From: Desulfonema magnum
GTDB lineage: Bacteria > Desulfobacterota > Desulfobacteria > Desulfobacterales > 4be13
Assembly (NCBI RefSeq): GCF_017377395.1
Contig: NZ_CP061800.1
Coordinates: 372,001-436,000 of the forward strand
Direction of reading: 5' to 3'
DNA length: 64,000 bases
Below, one piece after another: positions 1 through 7,702 of this stretch. Below the pieces are notes generated by a model. That model was not told the DNA's origin, made no database searches, and saw only the letters and a list, made by a program, of their open reading frames with translations. A program made the position numbers and the translations under genes. How positions within the stretch are numbered: position 1 is the first letter of the stretch; the number at the start of each line of letters is the position of its first letter.

Positions 1-11
1 GATATGTAAAT

Positions 12-84
12 ATTGTAGTCCTAAATGATTTATAAAAGTTTCTTTCTATATATAATTTTCCACAAATCATTTAGGGTTACAATA
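12..84. repeat. Imperfect inverted repeat at window edge
   Basis: Arms of 20 bp at 12-31 and 64-83 are complementary with two mismatches, around an AT-rich 32-bp loop. It may be a palindromic intergenic repeat or the end of a small element. The rest of 1-293, downstream of the SecB-like gene, holds no gene I can support. Confidence 0.5.
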
Positions 85-293
85 TGTAAGCGTTTAAACG
101 GCGTCATAATTCCTTGCCGGACAGAGATTGAAAGCTCGTCCGAAAAGTTTTACCAAATCATCTTTGATAAATATTTTGTAAGGGAACAAAAACCTGTACA
201 GCAAAAATTTGCAACAGAACCGCCCGAAAAGTTATGATTTCAGGCTGATGTATATAGGGTAAATTCGGTGCCTCAATACTGATTATCAGATAT

Positions 294-737
294 TCATTTT
301 GATTCAACAGAGGCAGGGCAGTCTGTTGTTTCTACGCTTCTTTTATTATTTTGTTTAAACTTGGCAGCAAAATTAATGGCAGGTAAAATTATAGGCGGAA
401 TATTTGCCTGTGCGGTGTAGCTGGTAATTATGCTGCGAGCAAAAGGATACATTATTGCAGGGGAATTCTGAGTGGCAAGCTTCTCAAAAAGTTCCTGTGA
501 CATATCTTCGGTTCCGAGAAATCCGCCCTTCATTCTGATAAAAAATTTGAAAGATTCAGCTTCGAGAGAAACATCCATAATGACTTCAACGAAGCGCTTT
601 TTATCTTCGTCATAATTTTGCTGAACTTCGACGGATTGTGACAACTTCAGATTTTTAGGGTCAAAGCCGTCTTCAATTTCACAATGTATCTTACTAATAC
701 GGTAGCCTACGAATCGGAACGGACTTTCTTCAGTCAT
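294..737 (-). CDS. SecB-like chaperone of a toxin-antitoxin-chaperone operon
   Basis: A 147-residue protein whose second half reads like the SecB core: a Pro-Ala-Ile-Met-Tyr-Pro-Phe-Ala-Arg segment near residue 92, then Pro-Pro-Ile-Ile-Leu-Pro-Ala-Ile-Asn-Phe near residue 114, matching the family pattern of PYAR followed by PPLLLxPINF. SecB proteins bind unfolded clients. Solitary SecB-like genes next to toxin-antitoxin pairs protect an unstable antitoxin. It is the last gene of a minus-strand trio, 66 bp after the small antitoxin candidate and downstream of an ADP-ribosyltransferase-like toxin. It is about the size of E. coli SecB, and no secA or secretion gene is adjacent, which favours the TAC role. 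The family call is a motif reading and the partnership is inferred from gene order. Confidence 0.8.
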   Translation of the reverse strand: MTEESPFRFVGYRISKIHCEIEDGFDPKNLKLSQSVEVQQNYDEDKKRFVEVIMDVSLEAESFKFFIRMKGGFLGTEDMSQELFEKLATQNSPAIMYPFARSIITSYTAQANIPPIILPAINFAAKFKQNNKRSVETTDCPASVESK

Positions 738-803
738 ATTAAAAATCCTGTCGGAAAAAACCTCTTTACTAACGGAATTTTCCCTTGAATTATTATAATT
801 TTT

Positions 804-1091
804 TTATGCAGCTATTAAAAGAGTCATTTCTGTTTCAATATAAGTATCCGACCTTTCATAATCTGTAATAATGTTTTCATGATCAATGATGTCAGCACCA
901 GTTTCGAATGTTCCGTAAATATTCTTTATATAAGCAGGGTGCTTGTAAGCTACTGAAGACACAAATTCAATATTAATAAAATCAATATTGTCAAGTTTTT
1001 GTGATTCTTCAAAAAGTTGTTCATAGTCTTCAAGCGTCATTGCTTTCACTTTATTAAGAATTTCTTTCAGAATCTCTGTTCCCGGATTCAT
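804..1091 (-). CDS. Putative antitoxin of the TAC operon
   Basis: A 95-residue acidic protein not recognised by sequence. The start at 1091 is chosen because GGGGG lies six bases upstream of ATG; a longer form from 1118 lacks such a site. With this start the gene overlaps the 3' end of the toxin gene by 38 bp, so translation is probably coupled. The N-terminal half looks helical; the C-terminal part ends in a hydrophobic Leu-Leu-Ile-Ala-Ala tail. In chaperone-dependent antitoxins a C-terminal chaperone-addiction segment is what SecB-like partners bind, so this tail is a reasonable candidate; that is inference. Position between toxin and SecB-like gene is the only evidence for antitoxin function. 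Confidence 0.65.
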   Translation of the reverse strand: MNPGTEILKEILNKVKAMTLEDYEQLFEESQKLDNIDFINIEFVSSVAYKHPAYIKNIYGTFETGADIIDHENIITDYERSDTYIETEMTLLIAA

Positions 1092-1605
1092 ATTTCCCCC
1101 CAGTTTTATAAAGTACATTTTTCTTTATACATTCAGGCTGTTTTACACAAATTTGTATCTGAAATTTTTCTATAATCGGCGAATAATATCCGCCGAATTT
1201 TCCGGCATTAACCGGCGCTCTGATAAGTTCTGCTTTCTTCTCTTTGGCCATCAAATTGAATACAGCCCTGTCTGAAAAATTTTTCAAATTTTTCCCTGAT
1301 TTTTTATGAAATCCTAAAAGCATCTCCTTTATTTCTCTGAACAATTTTTTATGCTCATCATTAAACACCAGATCAATATAAAGGTCAGTTTCTATTTCGG
1401 CTTGAAATACTGCCCAGTGTTTCAGATGCTTAACCTTGATTGCCCAGTTTCTGGCTTCCGTAAAACCATTTGTCAAAGGTGACATATCTTCAAAAAAATA
1501 TATCCCCTCACCGAACCATTCTTTTTTCCCAGAAAATTTATAGCCCTGATTAAAAATGCTGTCAATATTGTTCGCGTCTGTTCCGTGATAGCCAATAAAT
1601 TTCAT
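1054..1605 (-). CDS. ADP-ribosyltransferase-like toxin (CmdT-type)
   Basis: A 183-residue protein. Near the N-terminus it carries Gly-Tyr-His-Gly-Thr (His7), then a Gly-Glu-Gly-Ile-Tyr-Phe-Phe motif (Tyr36), and further on a strand reading Phe-Gln-Ala-Glu-Ile-Glu. This matches the PARP/diphtheria-toxin-like ART fold, where His and Tyr bind NAD. It is the first gene of a toxin/antitoxin/SecB-like trio, the same order as CmdTAC, a described phage-defence system whose toxin ADP-ribosylates mRNA. The ATG at 1605 is preferred: a frame open to 1710 would translate a heptamer repeat array (NHKSPLTNHK-like) with no family resemblance. No ribosome-binding site precedes the ATG, so toxin translation may be weak. 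The target (RNA, DNA or protein) cannot be read from sequence. Confidence 0.75.
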   Translation of the reverse strand: MKFIGYHGTDANNIDSIFNQGYKFSGKKEWFGEGIYFFEDMSPLTNGFTEARNWAIKVKHLKHWAVFQAEIETDLYIDLVFNDEHKKLFREIKEMLLGFHKKSGKNLKNFSDRAVFNLMAKEKKAELIRAPVNAGKFGGYYSPIIEKFQIQICVKQPECIKKNVLYKTGGKYESGNRDSERNS

Positions 1606-1608
1606 TGT

Positions 1609-1745
1609 GATTTGTGGTTTGTGATTTGTCAATGGTGATTTGTGATTTATAACATTGTGATTGGTGATTGGTGATTGGTGATTTATAAAATTGTGATTTT
1701 TTGTCATCAATCACTAATCCCCAATCACAAATCACAAATCACCAG
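1609..1745. repeat. Heptamer tandem array (GGTGATT/TGTGATT)
   Basis: Degenerate tandem copies of 7-bp units such as GTGATTG and GTGATTT. The array lies directly upstream of the toxin start and reaches the stop codon of the next gene (1732), so it fills the whole region where the toxin promoter and ribosome-binding site would be. Confidence 0.8.
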
Positions 1746-4215
1746 TCACTAACATATCTCCCATAAGACGAGAGCCATCATTTGAGCCTATTAGATAAAC
1801 ACCGGTCAAAGGCTGTCCCTCGTAAGATTTGATTTTGACATATCTGGCAGACCGGGAAACCTCATCACCAAATAAATTCCCTATGGTATCGGACAGACGC
1901 TGGTTCGGATTCAGATGCTTTCTTATAACATCCAGAAGATGTCCTTTTTTATTAAAAGCAGAAAGAGAAATATTTGTGGATGAATTACCAGTATTCATGA
2001 TACCAATTCCGTTCCACCAGGCATCAATGCAGGCAATATGAGGCAGATATAATGACGAAGCAGCTCCTCCCGAAGATGGGAGCGGCATACCTGCCATCTG
2101 AAAATTATCACGAGTTCCGTAAAGCAGTATTCCGTTCAAGGGGCTGCCATCTCCGACAATCTTCATGGCTGCAATACCATCATTTAAAATTTCAGAAAAT
2201 ATCTCTTTGATATTGCTTATAAAATTCTGTCTGGCCTTCAGCTTTTGCTCGGAAATTCCAATAAGATTCCCCTCTGAATCATAGGCTGAAAATGTTACGG
2301 CAGAATCATCTTCGCCAGTGTTCATCACTGTGATATTTGTCCACCAGTGATCGTCAGAAGCAATGTGCGGCACTGTAAATTCATTGCCTCTTTCCCTTGT
2401 CAGGGGCATAAACGCTGTTCCTCCGGAACCATTACGAAACTGAACGTAACCTGCCAGACAGTTTCTTCCGCTAGCGGCAGAGGCGACCATGGTTTTGGCA
2501 TCCGAGTTCAAAATATCGAGGGATTCATCTTCCACTTTCTGACCCGGGGAAAGTTCAATGGTGTCCGACGCCAGAAACTGTCCGTTTTCATCATAAGTCT
2601 GGCGGACAATTTCTTCTGCCTGGTCACCCATATTGACCATTCCGAAGAGGGTCTGCCAGCCGCCTATCCAGCCCATAGTTTCAAAGCGGGGGAAAACAAT
2701 CTTCGAGGAAGCCTCATTCATTGAAATAAAATTTGCTCCTGACATTAAAGAATCCCTGGCCACACCAATCTGAAGCCCCGTAAATGGCAAATCAGCGTCA
2801 ATCCTTATGTATTCGGATTCGGAAGGGGAGGAAAGTCCGAAAGTATTCGCTATTGTTCCGGACAGATGGCGGAGAGATGAATTGTCATTGTAGCTTTTTT
2901 GGGGAAACCCCTGTTTGTCCATGAGAGAAATGATGGCTCTGTGGGCATCTCCCCTGTCGGGAATCAGAAGCGCCAGACCGTTGCACCATTGCCCCGAAGG
3001 GTAAACAGGATATATCCCTCTGTATGAAAGACTTTGTAAGACCGTCAGATGATAAACAGGTTCCTCAGCGTTTTTGGACGGAGAAATTTCAAAAACATAT
3101 GCGCCTTCCTGATCATTGGCTGAAAACACCTGCTCCCCCCTGCCAGTCGTTTCCTGTATTAGCTGACCATCAGGTGTATAAGTCCTCAGATACGTTTTCA
3201 GTTCGGTATCATCACCCTGCTCATCCGTGGTCACACGGACAGTGAGCCTGTTCCCTTTTTTCAGTTCAACTTTGAAATAATCACTGTCACCCGCGATCAT
3301 CGGATAAGAACCGCTTGAGAGGGACACTGCATTTTCAGAAGAATTATTATCTTCAAAAGGATCGTCGGTTGTATTTACAATTTCTTTTACCTGTTCATAG
3401 CTCATATCAGGATTAAGCGGCTCTGTGCCAAAAGGCTCACTGGCATTGACCGGGGGGGTTGTTCCTTTTTCCCATCCGCTTTCTGTAATGTTCCCATTTT
3501 CATCCAATACAAAATAATAATAAAAGGTGACTGTTCTGATCAGTGTGCCAATAAAATCAGGAGGAACTTCATCCATGGCATGATAGATGGTGGTTGTGTA
3601 ATGTCTGATATTGCCTTCCTGAGTATAATCCGTATCATACTTGAAGACCGGATAGTTCCAGCTTTCTCCGTTGTCGCCCAGATCCATAATAATGGGGGTT
3701 TTCTGACCTGCGATAAAATCTTCCAACAGCCGGTGAAAATCCTCCGGGGTATCTGTGGAATAGCTGTTAAAGAGGGTTCCGTGATAAACAGCAGTCAGAA
3801 GACCTTTTTTATCTCCCACATAAAAGACAGTGTCCTTATATATTCCTTTGTGAACAGGCTCTTCCTCTAAAACAGAGGCCGCTGACCAGCAAAAGCACAA
3901 TCCCTCCCATAACTCTGCATCACTATTATACAAATGTTCCATGCCGTAACGGATAGCCGGGCCGTCATAAGTACCACTGGTGACATAATCATATTTTTCA
4001 AGCGGTGCCGGGTGCCCGAGATATCCGACTCCTGTAACCAATGTTCCCCGAATTGCAGACCACCAGTAACCGGACCAGGGAGTGTAGTCTGCTTCAAATG
4101 TGGCGCATTCTGTTTTATGGGAAAAGGACAACAAAAGAACAACCGTCAGAATAAAAAAGAAAAAATATTTTTTTTTAAAAAAACTTTGTTTTTTTTCAGA
4201 CAAATGATTTTTCAC
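1732..4215 (-). CDS. Exported transglutaminase-elicitor-like protein
   Basis: An 827-residue protein. The chosen GTG at 4215 overlaps the upstream stop by four bases (GTGA), follows GGTGGA, and gives a lysine-rich signal peptide with a long hydrophobic core ending about residue 35. Residues about 40-260 contain Trp-Glu-Gly-Leu-Cys-Phe-Cys-Trp-Ser-Ala-Ala, resembling the W-G-x-C-x-x-W-x-x-A core of Phytophthora-type transglutaminase elicitor domains, whose Cys is the nucleophile. Residues about 285-390 look like a pre-peptidase C-terminal (PPC) beta domain (DxFEDN then DxDYFKVEL). From about 390 to the end are four repeats of roughly 100 residues marked by a W-W or G-G-W stretch, (V/I)MNTG-type strands and a closing G-x-x-L segment. 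Likely function: protein cross-linking or amidase activity outside the cytoplasm, inferred only. Confidence 0.65.
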   Translation of the reverse strand: MKNHLSEKKQSFFKKKYFFFFILTVVLLLSFSHKTECATFEADYTPWSGYWWSAIRGTLVTGVGYLGHPAPLEKYDYVTSGTYDGPAIRYGMEHLYNSDAELWEGLCFCWSAASVLEEEPVHKGIYKDTVFYVGDKKGLLTAVYHGTLFNSYSTDTPEDFHRLLEDFIAGQKTPIIMDLGDNGESWNYPVFKYDTDYTQEGNIRHYTTTIYHAMDEVPPDFIGTLIRTVTFYYYFVLDENGNITESGWEKGTTPPVNASEPFGTEPLNPDMSYEQVKEIVNTTDDPFEDNNSSENAVSLSSGSYPMIAGDSDYFKVELKKGNRLTVRVTTDEQGDDTELKTYLRTYTPDGQLIQETTGRGEQVFSANDQEGAYVFEISPSKNAEEPVYHLTVLQSLSYRGIYPVYPSGQWCNGLALLIPDRGDAHRAIISLMDKQGFPQKSYNDNSSLRHLSGTIANTFGLSSPSESEYIRIDADLPFTGLQIGVARDSLMSGANFISMNEASSKIVFPRFETMGWIGGWQTLFGMVNMGDQAEEIVRQTYDENGQFLASDTIELSPGQKVEDESLDILNSDAKTMVASAASGRNCLAGYVQFRNGSGGTAFMPLTRERGNEFTVPHIASDDHWWTNITVMNTGEDDSAVTFSAYDSEGNLIGISEQKLKARQNFISNIKEIFSEILNDGIAAMKIVGDGSPLNGILLYGTRDNFQMAGMPLPSSGGAASSLYLPHIACIDAWWNGIGIMNTGNSSTNISLSAFNKKGHLLDVIRKHLNPNQRLSDTIGNLFGDEVSRSARYVKIKSYEGQPLTGVYLIGSNDGSRLMGDMLVTGDL

Positions 4216-4934
4216 TTTTCCACCAGCCAATATTGCATATTTCCATTCCGTCCAAAAAGGGGCCATAAGAAATCTTCACACCAATATTGAACAAAAATGA
4301 GAGCGTTATTGTTTGAAATACATTTAACTTCAGTCAATTCTCTTTTTCCTGACCACTCAGGGAGTTCTTTTATTCCGCCTTGAACTTTCCGAACTTCCTG
4401 CCTGAGCATTTCTGAGGTTCTGAGCGTCTGGGAGACATGTTTTATTACCGTAAAATCATCAGAGGATGGGAAACGAAGCGGGAAGACTGGCATATCGAAG
4501 GGGATCAGGGTTTGTTCGGTTCGAATGGGAATTTTTTTATCATAAGTCAGCGTTTTGGTGATTGGTTTGCCGCGGCGTTTTTTTTTTATTTCCGATTTCA
4601 CAAGTACAGGGACAGCAAAAGATTTCTCCCCGCGCTCCAGGCGATAAGTAAGCTTTGCAGTTAGATTCAAACTGCCATCGTGATCTTTTACACTAATTAT
4701 ATAGCAATCTTCCGAACCACTCTTTTCACAGCCTGTAACTCTATATTCCCAGTAAACAGGAGCAGACCAACTGTCTTTCTTTAACGGTGATTGGTAAACA
4801 GATTTTACCAACCATTTGTCTCCTATTTTCCAGGCAGGACAAATAACGTCTGACGCGGCTGCCTGAGAAACACAGGAGAAGACAATAAAAATACTTGCCC
4901 ATAATATTATTATGTTACAGATAGTTTTTTTCAT
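4212..4934 (-). CDS. Hypothetical exported protein
   Basis: A 240-residue protein of unknown function. The start at 4934 gives Met-Lys-Lys followed by a hydrophobic stretch and an Ala-Ser-Ala-type cleavage region; an extension to 5033 would translate a palindromic repeat and is rejected. The mature part is rich in beta-type residues, has two Cys pairs (near the mature N-terminus and in the middle) and several basic Lys-Arg runs. It is translationally coupled (4-bp overlap) to the transglutaminase-like gene downstream, so the two exported proteins probably act together. I recognise no domain. Confidence 0.7.
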   Translation of the reverse strand: MKKTICNIIILWASIFIVFSCVSQAAASDVICPAWKIGDKWLVKSVYQSPLKKDSWSAPVYWEYRVTGCEKSGSEDCYIISVKDHDGSLNLTAKLTYRLERGEKSFAVPVLVKSEIKKKRRGKPITKTLTYDKKIPIRTEQTLIPFDMPVFPLRFPSSDDFTVIKHVSQTLRTSEMLRQEVRKVQGGIKELPEWSGKRELTEVKCISNNNALIFVQYWCEDFLWPLFGRNGNMQYWLVEK

Positions 4935-4970
4935 AATGCCCTTTTGATTTCGGAGTTCCGCGTTCAGAAA

Positions 4971-5044
4971 ATGTAGGGTGGGTGGAGCGAAGCGCAACCC
5001 ACCTTGTGCGGTGTGGGTTGCGCTTCGCTCCACCCACCTTACAT
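4971..5044. repeat. Long palindromic repeat
   Basis: Arms of about 31 bp (4971-5001 and 5014-5044) are complementary with one mismatch, containing the GGTGGAGCGAAGCGCAACCC core that recurs in intergenic palindromes of many bacteria. It forms a strong hairpin directly upstream of the exported gene starting at 4934 and may have displaced or added to its leader. Confidence 0.8.
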
Positions 5045-5057
5045 TTGAATAAGGCTC

Positions 5058-5100
5058 AAAAAGTAATGGGTGAGATCACACATAATCTCACCCATTCACT
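5058..5100 (-). terminator. Rho-independent terminator
   Basis: On the minus strand a 12-bp perfect stem (AATGGGTGAGAT paired with ATCTCACCCATT, extended by flanking AGT/ACT) with an 8-base loop is followed by TTTTT. It lies about 60 bp past the stop of the Cys-rich exported gene and should end that transcript. Confidence 0.8.
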
Positions 5101-5162
5101 TACTATTAAAAACAGAGCCGTCTTATAAAAAACAGTTCTTTATTTCTGTGACACCCTGTGTT

Positions 5163-6470
5163 TTACGGACAACAAGAATTCTCACAACCTCTTGCCAGTG
5201 CGCCGGCACCAAAATAGCTTCCGTTCATATCACCCAGCATGAAGGAGAAACCGTCCATGCGGTAATTTGACTCTATTTTCAAAGACACGACACCAGGTTC
5301 AAGAGTTTTATCGAATTTATCCATGATCTGATCCAAAACAAAAGCCCAGACCAGACTGTTTCCCATATCAGTCTTTTTGTAAGTAGCGATGTTTCCCTTC
5401 TGATCTTTCAATGTCAGATTACACCATGCCTCATTAGGAAGCTCATCAACCAGAGCACTCACACCAATTCCGGCCTGCCATCCGCCGTAATTCTGGATGA
5501 CATAGGGGAAAAACATGCAGCCCTTTGTGGTGTCCGCAGTTTCGCAACATACGATACCGACCTGACGAGTACATCCGCAGGAACGGGGAGGATTACATGT
5601 GGGGCACAGACCTGATTTTTCACGCTGGAAAAGGAGACGTACTTCAACATTGATTGCATCACCCTTCTTTGCGGTGCTGTCAATACGCATGGCAGGTACG
5701 TCAATCCAAATTTTGCATTTTCCGTCGTCATCATCCTGAATTACATAATCTGTGTCTATAACAGATTCCAAAGCTATGACTCTGTTGTTTCCGACAACCA
5801 TACCTGTGTGAGCGCCGGCCAAAGGTGTTCCCTCGTCCTTCATTTCCCAACTGACAGTACCGTCAGTCATAGCAACGTCGTTTACTGTTCTGTAATATTT
5901 TACCTCACCGAAATCCCGCACCTGTCCATCCACTTCAGTCATTTTGGTGAGTGTGGGAAGCTTACTACTGTCAACAGCGCACATACTGGACGGGAACTGT
6001 TCCGGAGTACCTGAAAACAGATCAAAGTAAACAGTGTTCATGTCCGGGTCAGCCCAGAAAACACCTGGTGTTGTAATTCTCATCTGAACACCCATTTGCT
6101 CGCCAGGCAGCAAATTACATTTCTCAGGGCAGGTACAGATGTCCAAAATCAGCTTACAATTTCTGTAAGGATTTTCAATTTTGTTAAATCCGGCTCCCTC
6201 GCAATAACCATACGGTCCGAATCCGCCCTCTGCTGTAGGATTTCCATCATAATCAAAAGGATTCAGTTCTTTTTTTTCAGTTGTTGTTCGCCCCTGTCCC
6301 AGATCTATTGTTGTCTCTTCATAACAAGGGACATTTCCAGGCTCACACTTGGGACAGTCAAAGCACAGAGCTTCCGCATTTACTTCTTCATCTGCTCCGA
6401 TGGCTGTTGTGGCAAACGTAAACAAGCCTATCACTGCGATCAGTATAGCCAATACTTTTTTCTCTTTCAT
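5163..6470 (-). CDS. Cys-rich exported protein
   Basis: A 435-residue protein with a clear signal peptide (Met-Lys-Glu-Lys-Lys, hydrophobic core, Ala-Ile-Gly-Ala cleavage area) and a strong ribosome-binding site (AGGAGAGGAAGGA just before ATG). The mature chain holds 22 cysteines, grouped near residues 36-50, 100-120, in a dense CxxC/CxC cluster around 285-310, and at the very end (Glu-Asn-Ser-Cys-Cys-Pro), so a disulfide-stabilised or metal-bound extracytoplasmic protein is likely. The C-terminal hundred residues (Gly-Gly-Trp-Gln, then a Leu-Lys-Asp-Gln-Lys-Gly strand pair) resemble the repeats at the C-terminus of the transglutaminase-like protein nearby. It is followed by its own terminator. 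Function unknown; export via the neighbouring type II system is only a possibility. Confidence 0.75.
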   Translation of the reverse strand: MKEKKVLAILIAVIGLFTFATTAIGADEEVNAEALCFDCPKCEPGNVPCYEETTIDLGQGRTTTEKKELNPFDYDGNPTAEGGFGPYGYCEGAGFNKIENPYRNCKLILDICTCPEKCNLLPGEQMGVQMRITTPGVFWADPDMNTVYFDLFSGTPEQFPSSMCAVDSSKLPTLTKMTEVDGQVRDFGEVKYYRTVNDVAMTDGTVSWEMKDEGTPLAGAHTGMVVGNNRVIALESVIDTDYVIQDDDDGKCKIWIDVPAMRIDSTAKKGDAINVEVRLLFQREKSGLCPTCNPPRSCGCTRQVGIVCCETADTTKGCMFFPYVIQNYGGWQAGIGVSALVDELPNEAWCNLTLKDQKGNIATYKKTDMGNSLVWAFVLDQIMDKFDKTLEPGVVSLKIESNYRMDGFSFMLGDMNGSYFGAGALARGCENSCCP

Positions 6471-7195
6471 TCCTTCCTCTCCTCACAATAAATTGATTCT
6501 CGTGTTTAAACTCAAAGCCTTATAAAAAACTACCCAATCTTATAAGCAAATGTTTTTTACACCACCTCCTTTTCATTTTATAAAAATCTTTTTATGGAAT
6601 CCGTGTTTATCTGAAACTGCTGGTTGGATAAATTAAAAATCACATTCACCCGCTTTTAGCTAACAAACGGTTAAACGTGATTAAAATGCAGAAAATTGTC
6701 TGCAGTGAAAAAGGATTACTTTCACTTTAAAATTTCCCTGAATCCGCGAATCCATATCAGCAGAGTTAAAAATTATCTGGTTTTCCCCCTGTAAATTACT
6801 TTACACATTCCCTTTACATAGAAAGAGGGCAATTTATTGTCAAATTTTTTAGGAAGGAATTTATACGTTTATTCGTTTGGTGTCAAGCTTTTTTCAACAA
6901 TTTTAATTTTAACTCGTTGTCAATCAATATTTTTTGTATTTATAGCGAGATACACAGAAAATTCCTAATTATGACGGATTTGAGGAGGGTTCCGAAGTCT
7001 TGTATTAAAATATGTTGTGACATCCTGTCACACAGCCTCGGAAAAAACACGATAACTTCTTTTGAACATTAAATTCAGAATGTTAAATCATCCCCCAAAA
7101 TCCGCTACAATCAGGAACATTTTTTCCATTTACATAAGTTATTATCAGATTGGGGGTTACCTGTTTTATTATTGATTTCAGATAGTTAAAATTTA
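6471..7195. other. Intergenic, no gene seen
   Basis: AT-rich DNA upstream of the Cys-rich exported gene. It must contain that gene's promoter, but I cannot fix one. No supported coding frame or structured RNA was found. Confidence 0.5.
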
Positions 7196-7208
7196 CACTA
7201 ATTTCTTT

Positions 7209-7602
7209 TCAATCCGTGAAATCTGTAAAATCTGTGTCAATCCGTGGTTCAGACCTCCCGGCCTGCAAAACAAAAGCCTCCGAACCACTGATTTGCAAGG
7301 ATTACACGAATTTCACTGATTCTTTTTCAATCCGTGAAATCCGTGTCATCTGTATCAATCCGTGGTTCAGACCTCCCGGCCTGTAAAACAAAAGCCTCTG
7401 AACCACCGATTCACACGGATTACACGAATTTCACTGATTCTTTTCAATCTGTGAAATCTGTAAAATCCGTGTCAATCCGTGGTTCTGACCTCCCAGCCTG
7501 CAAAACAAAAGCCTCCGAACCGCAGATTCACACGGATTACACGAATTTCACTGATTTTTTCAATCCGTGAAATCTGTAAAATCTGTGTCAATCTGTGGTT
7601 CT
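7209..7602. repeat. 117-bp tandem repeat, about 3.4 copies
   Basis: Copies begin at 7209, 7327, 7444 and 7560 (spacing 118, 117, 116). Each contains the TCAATCCGTGAAATC...CGTGGTTC module, a CCTCCCGGCCTG segment and its degenerate complement, so each unit can also fold. The 117-bp unit is a multiple of three, which explains an apparent open frame here. Not coding. Confidence 0.85.
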
Positions 7603-7611
7603 GACATGATA

Positions 7612-7637
7612 CAAAAAGTCCCACAAAAAATCGGACT
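7612..7637 (-). terminator. Weak candidate terminator of the gsp operon
   Basis: On the minus strand a 5-bp stem (AGTCC/GGACT) is followed by TTTTT, about 66 bp beyond the gspD stop. The stem is short, so this is tentative. Confidence 0.35.
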
Positions 7638-7702
7638 GTTTTATTTCATAAGGAAATGCACAAGTCAATGGGATGAAAGGAGTATTTAGGGGAAGCAAAA
7701 TG

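Noticed and set aside
25..237. 70-codon frame at the window start
   Set aside because: Overlaps an inverted repeat, no RBS, and no recognisable content.
1606..1710. Longer start for the ART-like toxin
   Set aside because: The extension is encoded by the heptamer array and shows no ART similarity.
7334..7570. Open frame in the 117-bp repeats
   Set aside because: Made of period-117 repeat copies with no start signal; typical non-coding repeat translation.
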